A DNA stretch of 64,000 nucleotides from contig JAITTY010000006.1 of the NCBI GenBank assembly GCA_031286695.1, positions 744,001 to 808,000 of the forward strand, given 5' to 3'. A program made the position numbers and the translations under genes. The notes beneath the pieces are model-generated. The model saw nothing but the letters and a program-made list of their open reading frames with translations. It was not told where the DNA came from and did no database searches. Every line of letters starts with the position of its first letter. The first letter of the stretch is position 1. The DNA is from Sphingobacterium sp. (GTDB lineage: Bacteria > Bacteroidota > Bacteroidia > Sphingobacteriales > Sphingobacteriaceae). Positions 35,563 to 44,254 of the stretch are shown in pieces.

Positions 35563-36612
35563 TTGAAAGAAACCTCCCAAGCAAAAAGACCGGTATTATT
35601 TGAAACTGATTACAGGAAGTTAATAATGGCACTTAAACTATATGAAATTGATTCCCCCAATTTACTGCTAGAGCGGAATTATCCAAATACTTGCTTTTCT
35701 CTTGATACGGGAATCTATGAATCCATAACGCATCTGGATGCTTCTTTTGGGAAAGGCTTTTATAAGGAAATTTTCTTTGATGGCATTCATATTGGTTATG
35801 GTCATGCTAATTTATTTAAGCGAATGCGTTTTCGTTTCGAAAGTGATTTTGAAACTGTCGAAATGCACTTTGCCCTGAAGGGCAGCAGTTACGCTAGTGG
35901 AGAAATGATGCCGTCCGGTGTAAGTTTTGATGCCCATCAACATAATATTATCTATGGAAATTCGATCTGTGGAAGAATGGAATGGGGAGATCAGGAATTT
36001 CAGCTGTGTGAAATAAATTTATCGCCTGAATTTTTTAAGAAGTTTTTACCTGAAGATTCAAAGTTCTTTGATGAGTTTAGGAATGCTATTGATCGAGGTA
36101 GATCGGGCTTGTTGATGAATCTAAATAGGCAGATTACCCATGAGATGTATGAAATTATCGATGGCATAACCCGCTGTGAACGAAAAGGTATTTTTAAGAA
36201 AATCTACTTGGAAGCAAAGATTATGGAGTTATTGCTTCTCCAGCTCGAACAGCTGCAGGTAGATGATCGAGCTGCTGTATCCTTAAAAAAGACAGACATC
36301 GATAAAATTTATGCTGTAAGGGAATTTTTATTGCAAAACATTGATGGGAATAGTACACTGATCAATCTAGCGCATGCTGTTGGTACCAATGAATTTACCT
36401 TAAAAAAGGGATTTAAAGAGCTCTTTGGAACAACTGTTTTCGGCTTTTGGCATGATGCAAAAATGGAGCACGCTAAAAAGTTGATCTTAGAAGCGGATCG
36501 GACGATCGGAGAGGTTTCCGACTTAGTCGGTTATAAAAATCAGCGTCATTTCTCAGATGCTTTTAAACGTAAATTTGGGATTCCTCCCAGTAAGCTGAAA
36601 AGAAACTTTTAG
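35563..36612 (+). CDS. AraC-family regulator, PchR-like
   Basis: A 349-residue regulator. I use TTG 35563 because AAAGGAG stands 7 bases before it; ATG 35626 is the alternative start and would remove 21 residues. The N-terminal about 230 residues carry a sensory domain as in PchR (HFALKGSSYASGEMMP ... GDQEFQLCEINLSPEFFKKF). The C-terminal 100 residues hold the two AraC helix-turn-helix motifs (LINLAHAVGTNEFTLKKGFK, and SDLVGYKNQRHFSDAFKRKF followed by GIPPSKLKR). PchR-type regulators respond to ferric siderophores. The neighbouring siderophore-interacting protein and Fur-like boxes agree with a role in iron uptake. Confidence 0.9.
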   Translation: MKETSQAKRPVLFETDYRKLIMALKLYEIDSPNLLLERNYPNTCFSLDTGIYESITHLDASFGKGFYKEIFFDGIHIGYGHANLFKRMRFRFESDFETVEMHFALKGSSYASGEMMPSGVSFDAHQHNIIYGNSICGRMEWGDQEFQLCEINLSPEFFKKFLPEDSKFFDEFRNAIDRGRSGLLMNLNRQITHEMYEIIDGITRCERKGIFKKIYLEAKIMELLLLQLEQLQVDDRAAVSLKKTDIDKIYAVREFLLQNIDGNSTLINLAHAVGTNEFTLKKGFKELFGTTVFGFWHDAKMEHAKKLILEADRTIGEVSDLVGYKNQRHFSDAFKRKFGIPPSKLKRNF

Positions 36613-36709
36613 CATTCAGAAAAACCATTTTCACAATTTGCGGACTTTTTATTCCTTTCTACGGAACTTTTAATTGGATGTGGGCCCTAGTGGGCTAAGA
36701 TCTAATAAT

Positions 36710-36734
36710 TATCTTTGTTTAGAAAGATTCTTAA
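36710..36734 (+). promoter_or_regulatory. -7 box and overlapping Fur-like operator of the siderophore-interacting protein gene
   Basis: TATCTTTG (36710-36717) fits TAnnTTTG. Directly behind it TTTAGAAAGATTCTTAA (36718-36734) is a near match to the palindrome at 35457-35473 read from the other strand, so a bound repressor would cover the transcription start. A longer 9-bp inverted repeat AGAAAGATT (36721-36729) / AATCTTTCT (36739-36747) overlaps it. Confidence 0.55.
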
Positions 36735-36773
36735 TAATAATCTTTCTGTCAAATATGCATTAAATTAAAAATC

Positions 36774-37598
36774 ATGGGAAAAGATGAAATGAAAGTGATA
36801 CAGGCCATTCTGACTGTTAGCAGGAAAGAATACGTGACACCACATTATATTCGGGTCTATTTGCAGGGCGATGCCGTGCAGCAAATTGCTGATACGACGG
36901 TTGGCGTAAATAATAAAATTTTAATCCCTCCAAATGGTGTAGATACGGTTTATTTTCCTGAATTCGATTACGAACGGGGACTGTGGAAGCCTATGGATGA
37001 AGCTATTCGGCCAACAATACGTACATATACACATCGTGGTATAAACCTTGATCGAAATGAGATATGGATTGATTTTGTTGCTCATGGTGACGAAGGTCCG
37101 GCCTCTGCCTGGGCAATAACTGCAAAGACTGGAGATACACTTGGCGTATTGATGAAACATGGGAAAACGGAATTATATGGAGTCGCAGCAAATTATCTTC
37201 TTGTAGGAGACGCTACGGCCATTCCGGTTTTAGGTGTTATTCTGGAAGATCTTCCAGCTTCGGCAAAGGGGATTTGTATGATCGAGGTGCATGGTAGCGA
37301 GGATATACAGCAATTGGATACCAAAGCAGAAATCGATTTTATTTGGCTGCATAATGATATGCCGCAAAAAGGAAGTCTTTTGGCAGATTTAGTGAAGATA
37401 AGATCATTGCCTCAACAGGATAAATTTGCCTATGTGGCCGCTGAGTTTTCAACGGTGAAGGAAATTCGCAATTACTTACGTAAGGATCTTGGCTGGGAAA
37501 GGAAAGAACTCTATGCTTATTCCTATTGGAAAGCGGGGGTATCTGAGGATAAATCGGCCACTGATCGTCGCAGTGAAAGCGAAGAAATTCAGGCTTAA
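36774..37598 (+). CDS. Siderophore-interacting protein (FAD-dependent ferric siderophore reductase)
   Basis: A 274-residue cytoplasmic flavoprotein of the SIP/ViuB family, which releases iron from imported ferric siderophores by reducing it. The FAD-binding domain occupies about residues 10-130, with RPTIRTYTHRGINLDRNEIW carrying the R-x-Y-T/S flavin motif, and DFVAHGDEGPASAWA. The SIP C-terminal NAD(P)H-binding domain follows (NYLLVGDATAIPVLGVILED, FAYVAAEFSTVKEIRNYLRK, and the LYAYSYWKAGVSED end typical of the family). It is 15 bases upstream of a MATE exporter, suggesting joint transcription under iron control. Confidence 0.93.
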   Translation: MGKDEMKVIQAILTVSRKEYVTPHYIRVYLQGDAVQQIADTTVGVNNKILIPPNGVDTVYFPEFDYERGLWKPMDEAIRPTIRTYTHRGINLDRNEIWIDFVAHGDEGPASAWAITAKTGDTLGVLMKHGKTELYGVAANYLLVGDATAIPVLGVILEDLPASAKGICMIEVHGSEDIQQLDTKAEIDFIWLHNDMPQKGSLLADLVKIRSLPQQDKFAYVAAEFSTVKEIRNYLRKDLGWERKELYAYSYWKAGVSEDKSATDRRSESEEIQA

Positions 37599-37613
37599 TG
37601 TTTAGAATGTGTT

Positions 37614-38975
37614 ATGGAAAAACAGACGCAACTGATTTTAAACGCGAAGCTGAGCAGGGTGATGTGGCAGATGTCGTGGCCTGCAGTGATCGCCATGCTC
37701 CTTTATGGTCTGAATAATTTCTTGGATGGTATTTTTGTAGGGCATTTAATCAATAATACAGCTTTGGCTGCAGTTGGTGTGACCTATCCTTTAGCACAGT
37801 TTGCTCAAGGATTCGGGACCTTGATAGGTACCGGTATGGGAGCGGCAATTAGTATTTGGATTGGTGGGAACCGGCAGGACAAATTGTTTAGATCGTTTGG
37901 GAGTATTAATTTTTTAACTATCCTTTTCTCCATAGCTATTACATTGCCTTGTTATGTATTTGCAGAAAAACTAGTCTACATGATGGGAGGGCGTGGTGAT
38001 ATACTATCGCTTGGGGTCGATTATTTCCGGGCGACTATATTGGGGAGTTTTTTCTGGATTTATGGTTTAGCACTCAACATGATCATTCGAGCTGAGGGAC
38101 GCATGAAAACTGCGGCCTGGATGATTGCCGTTGGTTTACTCATTGATGTGCTGCTCAAACCACTTTTTATACGCAGCTTCGGCTGGGGTGTTTCTGGTGC
38201 GGCCTGGGCGACGAATGTGTCGATGATTATTTATACGATTTTAGGTGTATGGTATTATGCTGGCGGTAAAGCTTCTTTCACAACCAAGTTTTGGTCATTA
38301 TCCTGGGATTTACCCATTTTAAAGGAAGCGCTTTCTTTGGGTATGCCTGGTTTCGTTATGATGATCATGATTGTCATTCAAAATATTGTTGTTTTCAATG
38401 CATTGACCAGTTACGGCAATGAAATGGATATTACATTCTTTACCGCTGTCAATCGTTTTTATATTCTGTTGAACACGCCGCTTTGGGGCCTTATGCGTGC
38501 TTTACAGCCTGTTGCAGGCATGAATTATGGGGCGAGGCGTTTTGCAAGATGCATTGAATCATATCGTTTATTTGCTATTACAGGACTGCTAATTTTACTT
38601 CCTTTCTGGTTGCTGGTGATGGTTTATCCTGCAGGAGTAATGGCTGTTATGATACCACATACTTTATTTTCGTTGCAACAATTGTTGGATTTTAGAATTT
38701 ATATGAGCGTGTTGCTCGTGCTCCCCTTTGTTTTTATGGCCATGGTTTGGTTTCCTTCCATTGACCATGCTAGACCAGCAACTTTTATTAGTCTATTGCG
38801 GCAGGTCGTATTCTATATTCCTATTTTGATTATTGTACCAAAATATTTTGGTATTCATAGCATTTATGTGGCGAGTGCAGTGATCGACTGGGTTATTTTT
38901 ATACTGGTCATTTATGCGGTGTGGAACAGTTCCCGAAAACTTCAAATGTCGGCAGGTGTTTATAGCGGATCTTGA
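37614..38975 (+). CDS. MATE-family efflux transporter
   Basis: A 453-residue inner membrane protein with twelve hydrophobic helices in two homologous halves. MATE signatures are MSWPAVIAMLLYGLNNFLDG, the GTGMGAAISIWIGG loop and GLALNMIIRAEGRMKTAAW in the first half, and the matching SLGMPGFVMMIMIVIQNIVV in the second. MATE proteins expel cationic or hydrophobic compounds using a proton or sodium gradient. Beside a siderophore-interacting protein it could export a siderophore or protect against an imported one; this is inferred from position only. Its stop codon lies in a row of 11-bp-spaced repeats in front of the next gene. Confidence 0.93.
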   Translation: MEKQTQLILNAKLSRVMWQMSWPAVIAMLLYGLNNFLDGIFVGHLINNTALAAVGVTYPLAQFAQGFGTLIGTGMGAAISIWIGGNRQDKLFRSFGSINFLTILFSIAITLPCYVFAEKLVYMMGGRGDILSLGVDYFRATILGSFFWIYGLALNMIIRAEGRMKTAAWMIAVGLLIDVLLKPLFIRSFGWGVSGAAWATNVSMIIYTILGVWYYAGGKASFTTKFWSLSWDLPILKEALSLGMPGFVMMIMIVIQNIVVFNALTSYGNEMDITFFTAVNRFYILLNTPLWGLMRALQPVAGMNYGARRFARCIESYRLFAITGLLILLPFWLLVMVYPAGVMAVMIPHTLFSLQQLLDFRIYMSVLLVLPFVFMAMVWFPSIDHARPATFISLLRQVVFYIPILIIVPKYFGIHSIYVASAVIDWVIFILVIYAVWNSSRKLQMSAGVYSGS

Positions 38976-39002
38976 CTTAAAGCCTGTTAATCTTAGGTTA
39001 AT
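38974..39002 (+). promoter_or_regulatory. Three 11-bp-phased repeats upstream of the OmpR-type regulator
   Basis: GACTTAA (38974), TGTTAAT (38985) and GGTTAAT (38996) start exactly 11 bases apart. Direct repeats on one helical face are the usual target of OmpR/PhoB-type regulators. The same spacing occurs upstream of 41344 and 45815, so I suspect autoregulation by the regulator encoded next. Confidence 0.5.
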
Positions 39003-39133
39003 CAAAATTGTTAAAGGATTGGATCTTTTATTGATGCATTTCAGTAAAATGGAATTTGCGGCTCTTAGGTCAAATCGTTATTTTTATGGTTTGGATCGTA
39101 GCACCCGAAAGGGAGCTACACATCATAACAAAT

Positions 39134-39850
39134 ATGGAGGAGCAAAAAATTATTTTGGTAGAAGACGAGCAGGATGTTGCTGATTTGATCGTACAAGGCT
39201 TAGGCGAGGATGGCTATAGAGTCATTCATCTGGGGCGTTCGGAAGGTCTGGAACAGCTTTTGGCGAAGCAAGATGTCTCCCTTGTACTACTGGACATTCT
39301 TTTGCCGGGAACTAATGGACTAGATATTTGTAAGCAGATCAGGCAATGGGGCTATACAGATTTACCTGTTATGATGCTGACTGCACTTGGAACCCCGGAG
39401 AATGTGGTGCTCGGACTCGATAATGGTGCTGATGATTATCTTTCCAAACCCTTTAAGCTCATTGAATTGAAGGCTCGGATACGTTCATTGATCCGCAGAC
39501 AACAGTCTATCGTACAGGCAACACAACGTGACTTGCAACCATCGAAAGACACGTTTAGTTATGGTTTTCTGAGTATTGATGATTATAAAAAAATAGCCTA
39601 TTGTGAAGGGCAGGAGCTCAATTTGACTAGTACAGAGTATCGTTTGCTTTTGTTGTTTATCCAAAGTCCCAAAAAAGTGTTTGAAAGAACTGAATTACTG
39701 GATAAGATCTGGGGGATAAATTTTGATATTGGATCAAATGTCGTTGATGTATATGTCAATTATTTGAGAAAGAAGATCGAAAAAGTGACCAGTAAAAAAG
39801 CGATTCATACGGTAATTGGTATGGGATACGTTTTAAAGATTGAAGACTGA
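39134..39850 (+). CDS. OmpR/PhoB-family response regulator
   Basis: A 238-residue regulator; ATG 39134 (MEEQKIILVEDEQDV) is the natural start, although the frame is open to a TTG at 39056. The receiver domain (about residues 3-120) has the acidic pocket VEDEQD, phosphoacceptor Asp in LVLLDILLPGTNG and switch Lys in YLSKPFKL. The winged-helix Trans_reg_C domain (about 145-236) contains LNLTSTEYRLLLLFIQSPKK and the recognition helix SNVVDVYVNYLRKKIEKV. It is 10 bases from its kinase. The TTyTAAT arrays upstream of 41344 and 45815 are its most plausible binding sites. Confidence 0.95.
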   Translation: MEEQKIILVEDEQDVADLIVQGLGEDGYRVIHLGRSEGLEQLLAKQDVSLVLLDILLPGTNGLDICKQIRQWGYTDLPVMMLTALGTPENVVLGLDNGADDYLSKPFKLIELKARIRSLIRRQQSIVQATQRDLQPSKDTFSYGFLSIDDYKKIAYCEGQELNLTSTEYRLLLLFIQSPKKVFERTELLDKIWGINFDIGSNVVDVYVNYLRKKIEKVTSKKAIHTVIGMGYVLKIED

Positions 39851-39860
39851 ATAGTTTAAA

Positions 39861-41219
39861 ATGCATAATTATAACCGAAAGCTTATTTATCTCATCGCGA
39901 TCCTTGTCGTCTATGTGAGTTGTTTTGTAGGATTTATTTTTTATTCCATAACGAATTTTGCCTTTACAGATTTTTATAAACGTTTGGATCTGCGGCGAAA
40001 TATTGCTGCTGAAAAATTTTTAAATAGCAAATCTGCGACCCAAACTGATCAGTGGAGCCTTGATTTTATTGAGAATCTCAATAATCAGCATGAGTTTTTG
40101 GTGGAGTTTGATAGCAAAGGGGCCATTTTAAGAAGTCAGGGATTCCGTAATGAGCTGTGGGATAAAATTAACAGAAAAGGCAGTTCAAATTTCAAGTCCG
40201 GCAATCAATTCTATTCGACTAAATATTTCTCCCAAAATGGCCGGCACTATATTGTTGGGGCCTCTGCTGAAAATTACTTTTATACACATCATTTGGCCTA
40301 TCTTCGGAATCTGCTTATTATCAGTCTGATTTTGGGAATTCTCTTTATTTTCGTGGTTTCGGTTTTTATGAAACGTTCGTTCTTAAAGCCAATATTGACG
40401 ATGATGAAGGAGGTGCAAGAGATTGGTTCGGAAAATCTCTATAAGCGATTGGATGAGGATAAATATAAAGGTGAGCTTCATGGTCTGGCGCTCACATTTA
40501 ATCGGATGTTAACGCGCTTGGAAACCTCTTTCGAGACACAAAAGAACTTTATCAGCAATGCATCACATGAACTAAATACGCCATTGACATCCATCATAGG
40601 ACAGGCGGATCTTGCTTTATCCAAAGAACGAACAACAGATGAGTACCAACGAACATTATTTAAGATCATTGAATCGGCAGAACATTTGGAAAAGAAAACA
40701 AAAGCACTTTTACTGTTGGCGCGGACAGGTTTTGTAAATAATGCAACCGCATTTAGCCCCGTTCGTATTGATCAGATTGTGATGGATGCCGAGCTGACTG
40801 TTAAGGCCATCAATGACAAATTTAAGATTATTACAGATTTCAGTCTGTTACCAGATGATAGTATGCGACTCAAGGTGAATGGAAATGCAATTTTGTTACA
40901 GCTTGCCCTATCCAATATTATCAGCAATGCCTGTAAATATTCATCCGATAGAACCGCTTATATTGCTTTGGGTGCATTGGACAATAAAGTCTTTATTCTA
41001 ATAAAAGACAAAGGTATCGGAATTCCCTCTCGGGAATTGGATCATATTTATGATCCTTATTTTAGAGCCTCCAACACAAGTGGAATTGATGGCTATGGTA
41101 TTGGTCTCCCGTTGGCCAGAAATATTATTAAGCTCCATGGGGGGACATTAAAGGTCAATTCTGTTGTAGAAGAAGGTACAACCGTAGAAATTGAATTGCC
41201 CACTTATCTTCGATTTTAA
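39861..41219 (+). CDS. Membrane sensor histidine kinase, partner of the 39134 regulator
   Basis: A 452-residue kinase with a transmembrane helix at about residues 9-30, a periplasmic sensor of roughly 110 residues, a second helix at about 148-172, and HAMP linker (about 172-225). HisKA follows with FISNASHELNTPLTSIIGQA (phosphoacceptor His at about 238). HATPase_c has N-box LSNIISNACKYSS, G1 IKDKGIGIP and G2 GIDGYGIGLPLARNIIKLHG. The stop codon lies inside the first TTTTAAT repeat of the regulatory array that precedes the next gene. The stimulus is unknown; the export genes downstream suggest envelope or toxic-compound stress. Confidence 0.95.
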   Translation: MHNYNRKLIYLIAILVVYVSCFVGFIFYSITNFAFTDFYKRLDLRRNIAAEKFLNSKSATQTDQWSLDFIENLNNQHEFLVEFDSKGAILRSQGFRNELWDKINRKGSSNFKSGNQFYSTKYFSQNGRHYIVGASAENYFYTHHLAYLRNLLIISLILGILFIFVVSVFMKRSFLKPILTMMKEVQEIGSENLYKRLDEDKYKGELHGLALTFNRMLTRLETSFETQKNFISNASHELNTPLTSIIGQADLALSKERTTDEYQRTLFKIIESAEHLEKKTKALLLLARTGFVNNATAFSPVRIDQIVMDAELTVKAINDKFKIITDFSLLPDDSMRLKVNGNAILLQLALSNIISNACKYSSDRTAYIALGALDNKVFILIKDKGIGIPSRELDHIYDPYFRASNTSGIDGYGIGLPLARNIIKLHGGTLKVNSVVEEGTTVEIELPTYLRF

Positions 41220-41331
41220 TGTAATTTTAATTTCAATGGTATTTCTAATCTCCTTTTAATACTGTTGCGAGCTTTCTAATGGAAAGCTAATTTTAGATTC
41301 ATTCCGTTGCCATGTGTGCGTTTTAACTTTG
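41214..41331 (+). promoter_or_regulatory. Phased TTyTAAT array and promoter of the first UspA-like gene
   Basis: Six 7-mers at 41214, 41225, 41243, 41254, 41274 and 41285 (TTTTAAT, TTTTAAT, TTCTAAT, TTTTAAT, TTCTAAT, AGCTAAT) form three pairs, each with an 11-bp period. They are followed by the block AGATTCATTCCGTTGCCATG at 41295-41314 and the -7 box TAACTTTG at 41324-41331. The whole order and spacing recur upstream of 45815. The TTG of the block is only 14 bases from the -7 box, shorter than normal, which suggests an activator-dependent promoter. Confidence 0.85.
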
Positions 41332-41343
41332 CTAAAAAAAAGC

Positions 41344-41826
41344 ATGGCTAAAACAACGCGTATATTAATACCTAGTGATTTTACAGTTGATTCACTCCAT
41401 TTTGTGCGTCAAAGTATTGAAGAGTCAACGGCTGATTCTATTGATATCATCCTTGTGTATGGCAATAAAAGCAGCACTTCCGCGAGTGAATTACTCGGAA
41501 TTGGGTTGGAAGATCAACTGGAAACACTTCAATCTGAATCTTTTTTAAAAGCCTGTAGCGTAATCTATCAGCGCTATAAAAATCGTAGGCTCAGTATCTT
41601 TGCAGATATCTTGGGTACCGATAATAGTCATTATTTGCAGCATTATCTCAGAGGACAGTCTGTAAATGAGGTCATAATACCACGAGATTATACCTATAAA
41701 AAGAAAACACGCAATTTTTTTAATGTCGCTAATGCACTCCGTAAAGTTGAGCGCCAAACTCGTTCTACGGTCTCGTTTAAAGAGCAATCAAATATTGGAA
41801 ACAGAGAAATCGGACTAATAGAATGA
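41344..41826 (+). CDS. UspA-like small protein, copy A
   Basis: A 160-residue soluble protein starting at ATG 41344, just behind its -7 box. The opening TRILIPSDFTVDSLHFVRQS and IDIILVYGNKSS follow the first strand, helix and second strand of universal stress proteins, but the later G-x2-G-x9-G-S/T ATP-binding motif of UspA is not evident. It is about 65% identical by eye over some 135 residues to the protein at 45815; the C-terminal tails differ. Nothing can be said about its molecular activity. A copy on each side of the export genes, with the same promoter, suggests joint function in one stress response. Confidence 0.75.
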   Translation: MAKTTRILIPSDFTVDSLHFVRQSIEESTADSIDIILVYGNKSSTSASELLGIGLEDQLETLQSESFLKACSVIYQRYKNRRLSIFADILGTDNSHYLQHYLRGQSVNEVIIPRDYTYKKKTRNFFNVANALRKVERQTRSTVSFKEQSNIGNREIGLIE

Positions 41827-41894
41827 TCACTCGGAGTTTTTACCATTGTTTTAGCTGAAATTCATCATTTCTAACTTATCTTCTATCTACTTTT

Positions 41895-42896
41895 ATGGGG
41901 CATATACCAGGTGGACCATCGCCTTTACAACGGTTGGCAAACCTATTACATACTGAACGAAAAACAATCAATTATATATTTATTTATGCTATTGTCATCG
42001 GGATTTTTAGTTTGACTATTCCAATAGGGATAACAGCAATCTTTAATTTTTTAAGCAATGGAGCAATGTATAGCTCTACCTATATCTTAATTGCTTTTGT
42101 GTTATTTGGCGTGATTGTAGGTGGTGTATTATTGATCGGACAATTGACCTTAGTCGAATATTTGGAGCAGAAAATCTTTCTAAAATCGGCAATTGAATTT
42201 TCGTATCGCTTGCCAAGAATTAAACCTAAAGAGTTACTTGGAAAAAACCTTGTGGAGTTGGTCAACCGATTTTTTGATGTTATCATTATTCAAAAGGGAA
42301 TTATCAAACTTTTGATCGATATCATTGCCGCGGTTGTGACAATTTTCTTTAGTGTGGTCTTATTATCATTTTATCATCCTGCATTTCTGGCCTTTGGCCT
42401 TATTGTCATTTTCTCGGTTATTACGATACTTGTTTTATACTATAAAAGAGGGTTGAAAACAAGTATTGAAGAGTCTGAATACAAATATGAGACGGTAGCC
42501 TATTTGGAAGCTGTTGCCGGACAAATTGAACATTACCGTGCTGATGAGATAAAAATGAACGAAGTGACAAAAACAACAGATTATATTGTCAGTAGGTATT
42601 TAGGAGCTAGGAACGATCATTTTAAGGTTTTAAAGCGTTTCTTTATTGGTTCTGTCCTGCTTCGGACCTTGTTGTTTGGCGCGATGCTCTTGCTTGGATC
42701 CTATTTTGTTGTTGAGCGGCAAATGACTTTTGGTCAATTTGTGGCGGCTGAAGTTGTCATCGTTCAAATTGGTTATGCCATTGAAAAATTGATGACAAAT
42801 TTGAATACTATTTTTGATATGCTTACTGGAGTTGTCAAATTGGCGGCTGTAACGGATCTTGCGTTGGAGGAGGACGCTGCGGTTTATGTTGATTAA
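41895..42896 (+). CDS. ABC-exporter membrane domain without a nucleotide-binding domain
   Basis: A 333-residue integral membrane protein. It corresponds to the type I exporter transmembrane domain of HlyB/PrtD-like secretion ATPases: six hydrophobic helices (about residues 30-50, 60-85, 140-158, 162-182, 250-272 and 276-300) with the intracellular coupling-helix region around LEAVAGQIEHYRADEIKMNE. In ordinary family members a 250-residue ATPase follows the segment corresponding to GYAIEKLMTNLNTIFDMLTG. Here the frame ends about 25 residues later, and HlyD begins within its last bases, so there is no hidden ATPase. It must borrow an ATPase or work without one. It forms an operon with the following HlyD and TolC genes. 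Confidence 0.75.
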   Translation: MGHIPGGPSPLQRLANLLHTERKTINYIFIYAIVIGIFSLTIPIGITAIFNFLSNGAMYSSTYILIAFVLFGVIVGGVLLIGQLTLVEYLEQKIFLKSAIEFSYRLPRIKPKELLGKNLVELVNRFFDVIIIQKGIIKLLIDIIAAVVTIFFSVVLLSFYHPAFLAFGLIVIFSVITILVLYYKRGLKTSIEESEYKYETVAYLEAVAGQIEHYRADEIKMNEVTKTTDYIVSRYLGARNDHFKVLKRFFIGSVLLRTLLFGAMLLLGSYFVVERQMTFGQFVAAEVVIVQIGYAIEKLMTNLNTIFDMLTGVVKLAAVTDLALEEDAAVYVD

Positions 42897-44247
42897 TAAG
42901 GATCGTTCGAATCAGAAAACGCTCTCTTGGAGAGATCTTTCCCATGATGCGGTTGATAAGTTATTGAAAGAGCGGGGATCCCTCGTCTTGGGGCGAATTC
43001 TCGTGTTTTCAGGGATTGTTTTTGTATTAGCACTTTTTCTCCCATGGAGGCAGACAATTCCTGGCGTAGGAACGGTTACCGCTTTACGTCCACAAGACAG
43101 ACCGCAGACTATCCAAAATCAGATTGGTGGTCGCATTGAATATTGGGCCGTTACTGAGGGGCAGGAAGTGAAGAAAGGTGATACGATTTTAGTGCTTTCG
43201 GAGACTTCTCAATCTTATTTTGATCCCATGTTACCATTGCGATTAGAAGAGCAATTGAATGCCAAACAAAGCGGAGAAGATGCTGCTAATCAAAAAATGA
43301 AAGCCACTGAAGCGCAGATTCAGGCTTTACGAAATGGTTTGGATTTTCAGCTTGCGTCAGCTAAAAATAAGGTGATCCAATCTCAAAATCTGGTAAAAAT
43401 AGATAGTGCAGAATTGGTCGCTGTCATGAGCTTTTTTGAGACCAGTGAAAAGCGGCTCAAACGGTACGAAGAGGGCTATCGTGACGGCTTATTTTCGTTA
43501 ACAGATATCGAAACAAGGCGCTTAAATCTGCAAAATGATCGAGCTAAAGTTGTAAGTGCAGATAACAAGTTGTCGAATTCAAGACAATCATTAACGAATG
43601 CCAGTATCGAATTAAACAACATCCGTGCAAAGTATAATGAATCATTGGCGAAGGCGCAGTCTGATTTAAGTTCGGCTTTTTCCTCCAAGGCCTCTGTACA
43701 AGGGGATATCGCCAAACTGAGAAATGAGATATCCAATATTGATGTCCGTCGGGGACTATATGTCGTGAGGGCTCCACAAGATGGTTTTATTGTAAAAACC
43801 TTTAAGGCAGGAATTGGTGAAAATATGAAGGAGGGTGAGTCCGTTGCAACATTACAGCCTAAAAAACCACTGCTTGCCGTAGAACTTTATGTAAACGCGA
43901 TGGATGTCCCACTGATTGAGCCGGAAAGTGATGTAAGGCTACAATTTGATGGCTGGCCATCGATCCAATTTTCCGGATGGCCGTCTGTCGCGGTCGGTAC
44001 CTTTGCCGGAAAAGTTTCAGTCATCGATAAAGTGAGTAGTACGAATGGACGATTTAGGATTTTGATACGCGCGACAGATCCAGTTCCTGAGGGTGACGAG
44101 CCCTGGCCGATCCAGCTAAACCAAGGCTCAGGTGCTTATGGAAGAATTATTTTAAATAAAGTCCCATTATGGTATGAGATATGGCGACAGTTAAATGGTT
44201 TTCCGCCGAGTTTGGAAAGGGAACCAAAAGAAAGGGAGAAAAAGTAA
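42886..44247 (+). CDS. HlyD-family periplasmic adaptor protein
   Basis: A 453-residue membrane fusion protein, taken from ATG 42886, which overlaps the previous stop by 11 bases and has GGAGGAGG about 14 bases upstream. One membrane anchor (about residues 35-57) is followed by a biotinyl-lipoyl-like half-motif (IQNQIGGRIEYWAVTEGQEV). A long coiled coil spans about 120-290 (EEQLNAKQSGEDAANQKMKA and onward). The second lipoyl half is LYVVRAPQDGFIVKTFKAG, and a beta-barrel domain ends the protein. It should bridge the inner membrane domain at 41895 to the TolC at 44255. Confidence 0.92.
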   Translation: MLINKDRSNQKTLSWRDLSHDAVDKLLKERGSLVLGRILVFSGIVFVLALFLPWRQTIPGVGTVTALRPQDRPQTIQNQIGGRIEYWAVTEGQEVKKGDTILVLSETSQSYFDPMLPLRLEEQLNAKQSGEDAANQKMKATEAQIQALRNGLDFQLASAKNKVIQSQNLVKIDSAELVAVMSFFETSEKRLKRYEEGYRDGLFSLTDIETRRLNLQNDRAKVVSADNKLSNSRQSLTNASIELNNIRAKYNESLAKAQSDLSSAFSSKASVQGDIAKLRNEISNIDVRRGLYVVRAPQDGFIVKTFKAGIGENMKEGESVATLQPKKPLLAVELYVNAMDVPLIEPESDVRLQFDGWPSIQFSGWPSVAVGTFAGKVSVIDKVSSTNGRFRILIRATDPVPEGDEPWPIQLNQGSGAYGRIILNKVPLWYEIWRQLNGFPPSLEREPKEREKK

Positions 44248-44254
44248 TTGTTAT

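Noticed and set aside
35142..44247. Idea that the ABC fragment at 35142 supplies the missing ATPase of the membrane domain at 41895
   Set aside because: The fragment lacks Walker A, Walker B and a valid signature, so it cannot bind and hydrolyse ATP by itself.
44195..44254. Longer N-terminus for the TolC protein
   Set aside because: It would overlap the hlyD gene by about 50 bases and put a basic 20-residue stretch before a normal signal peptide at ATG 44255.
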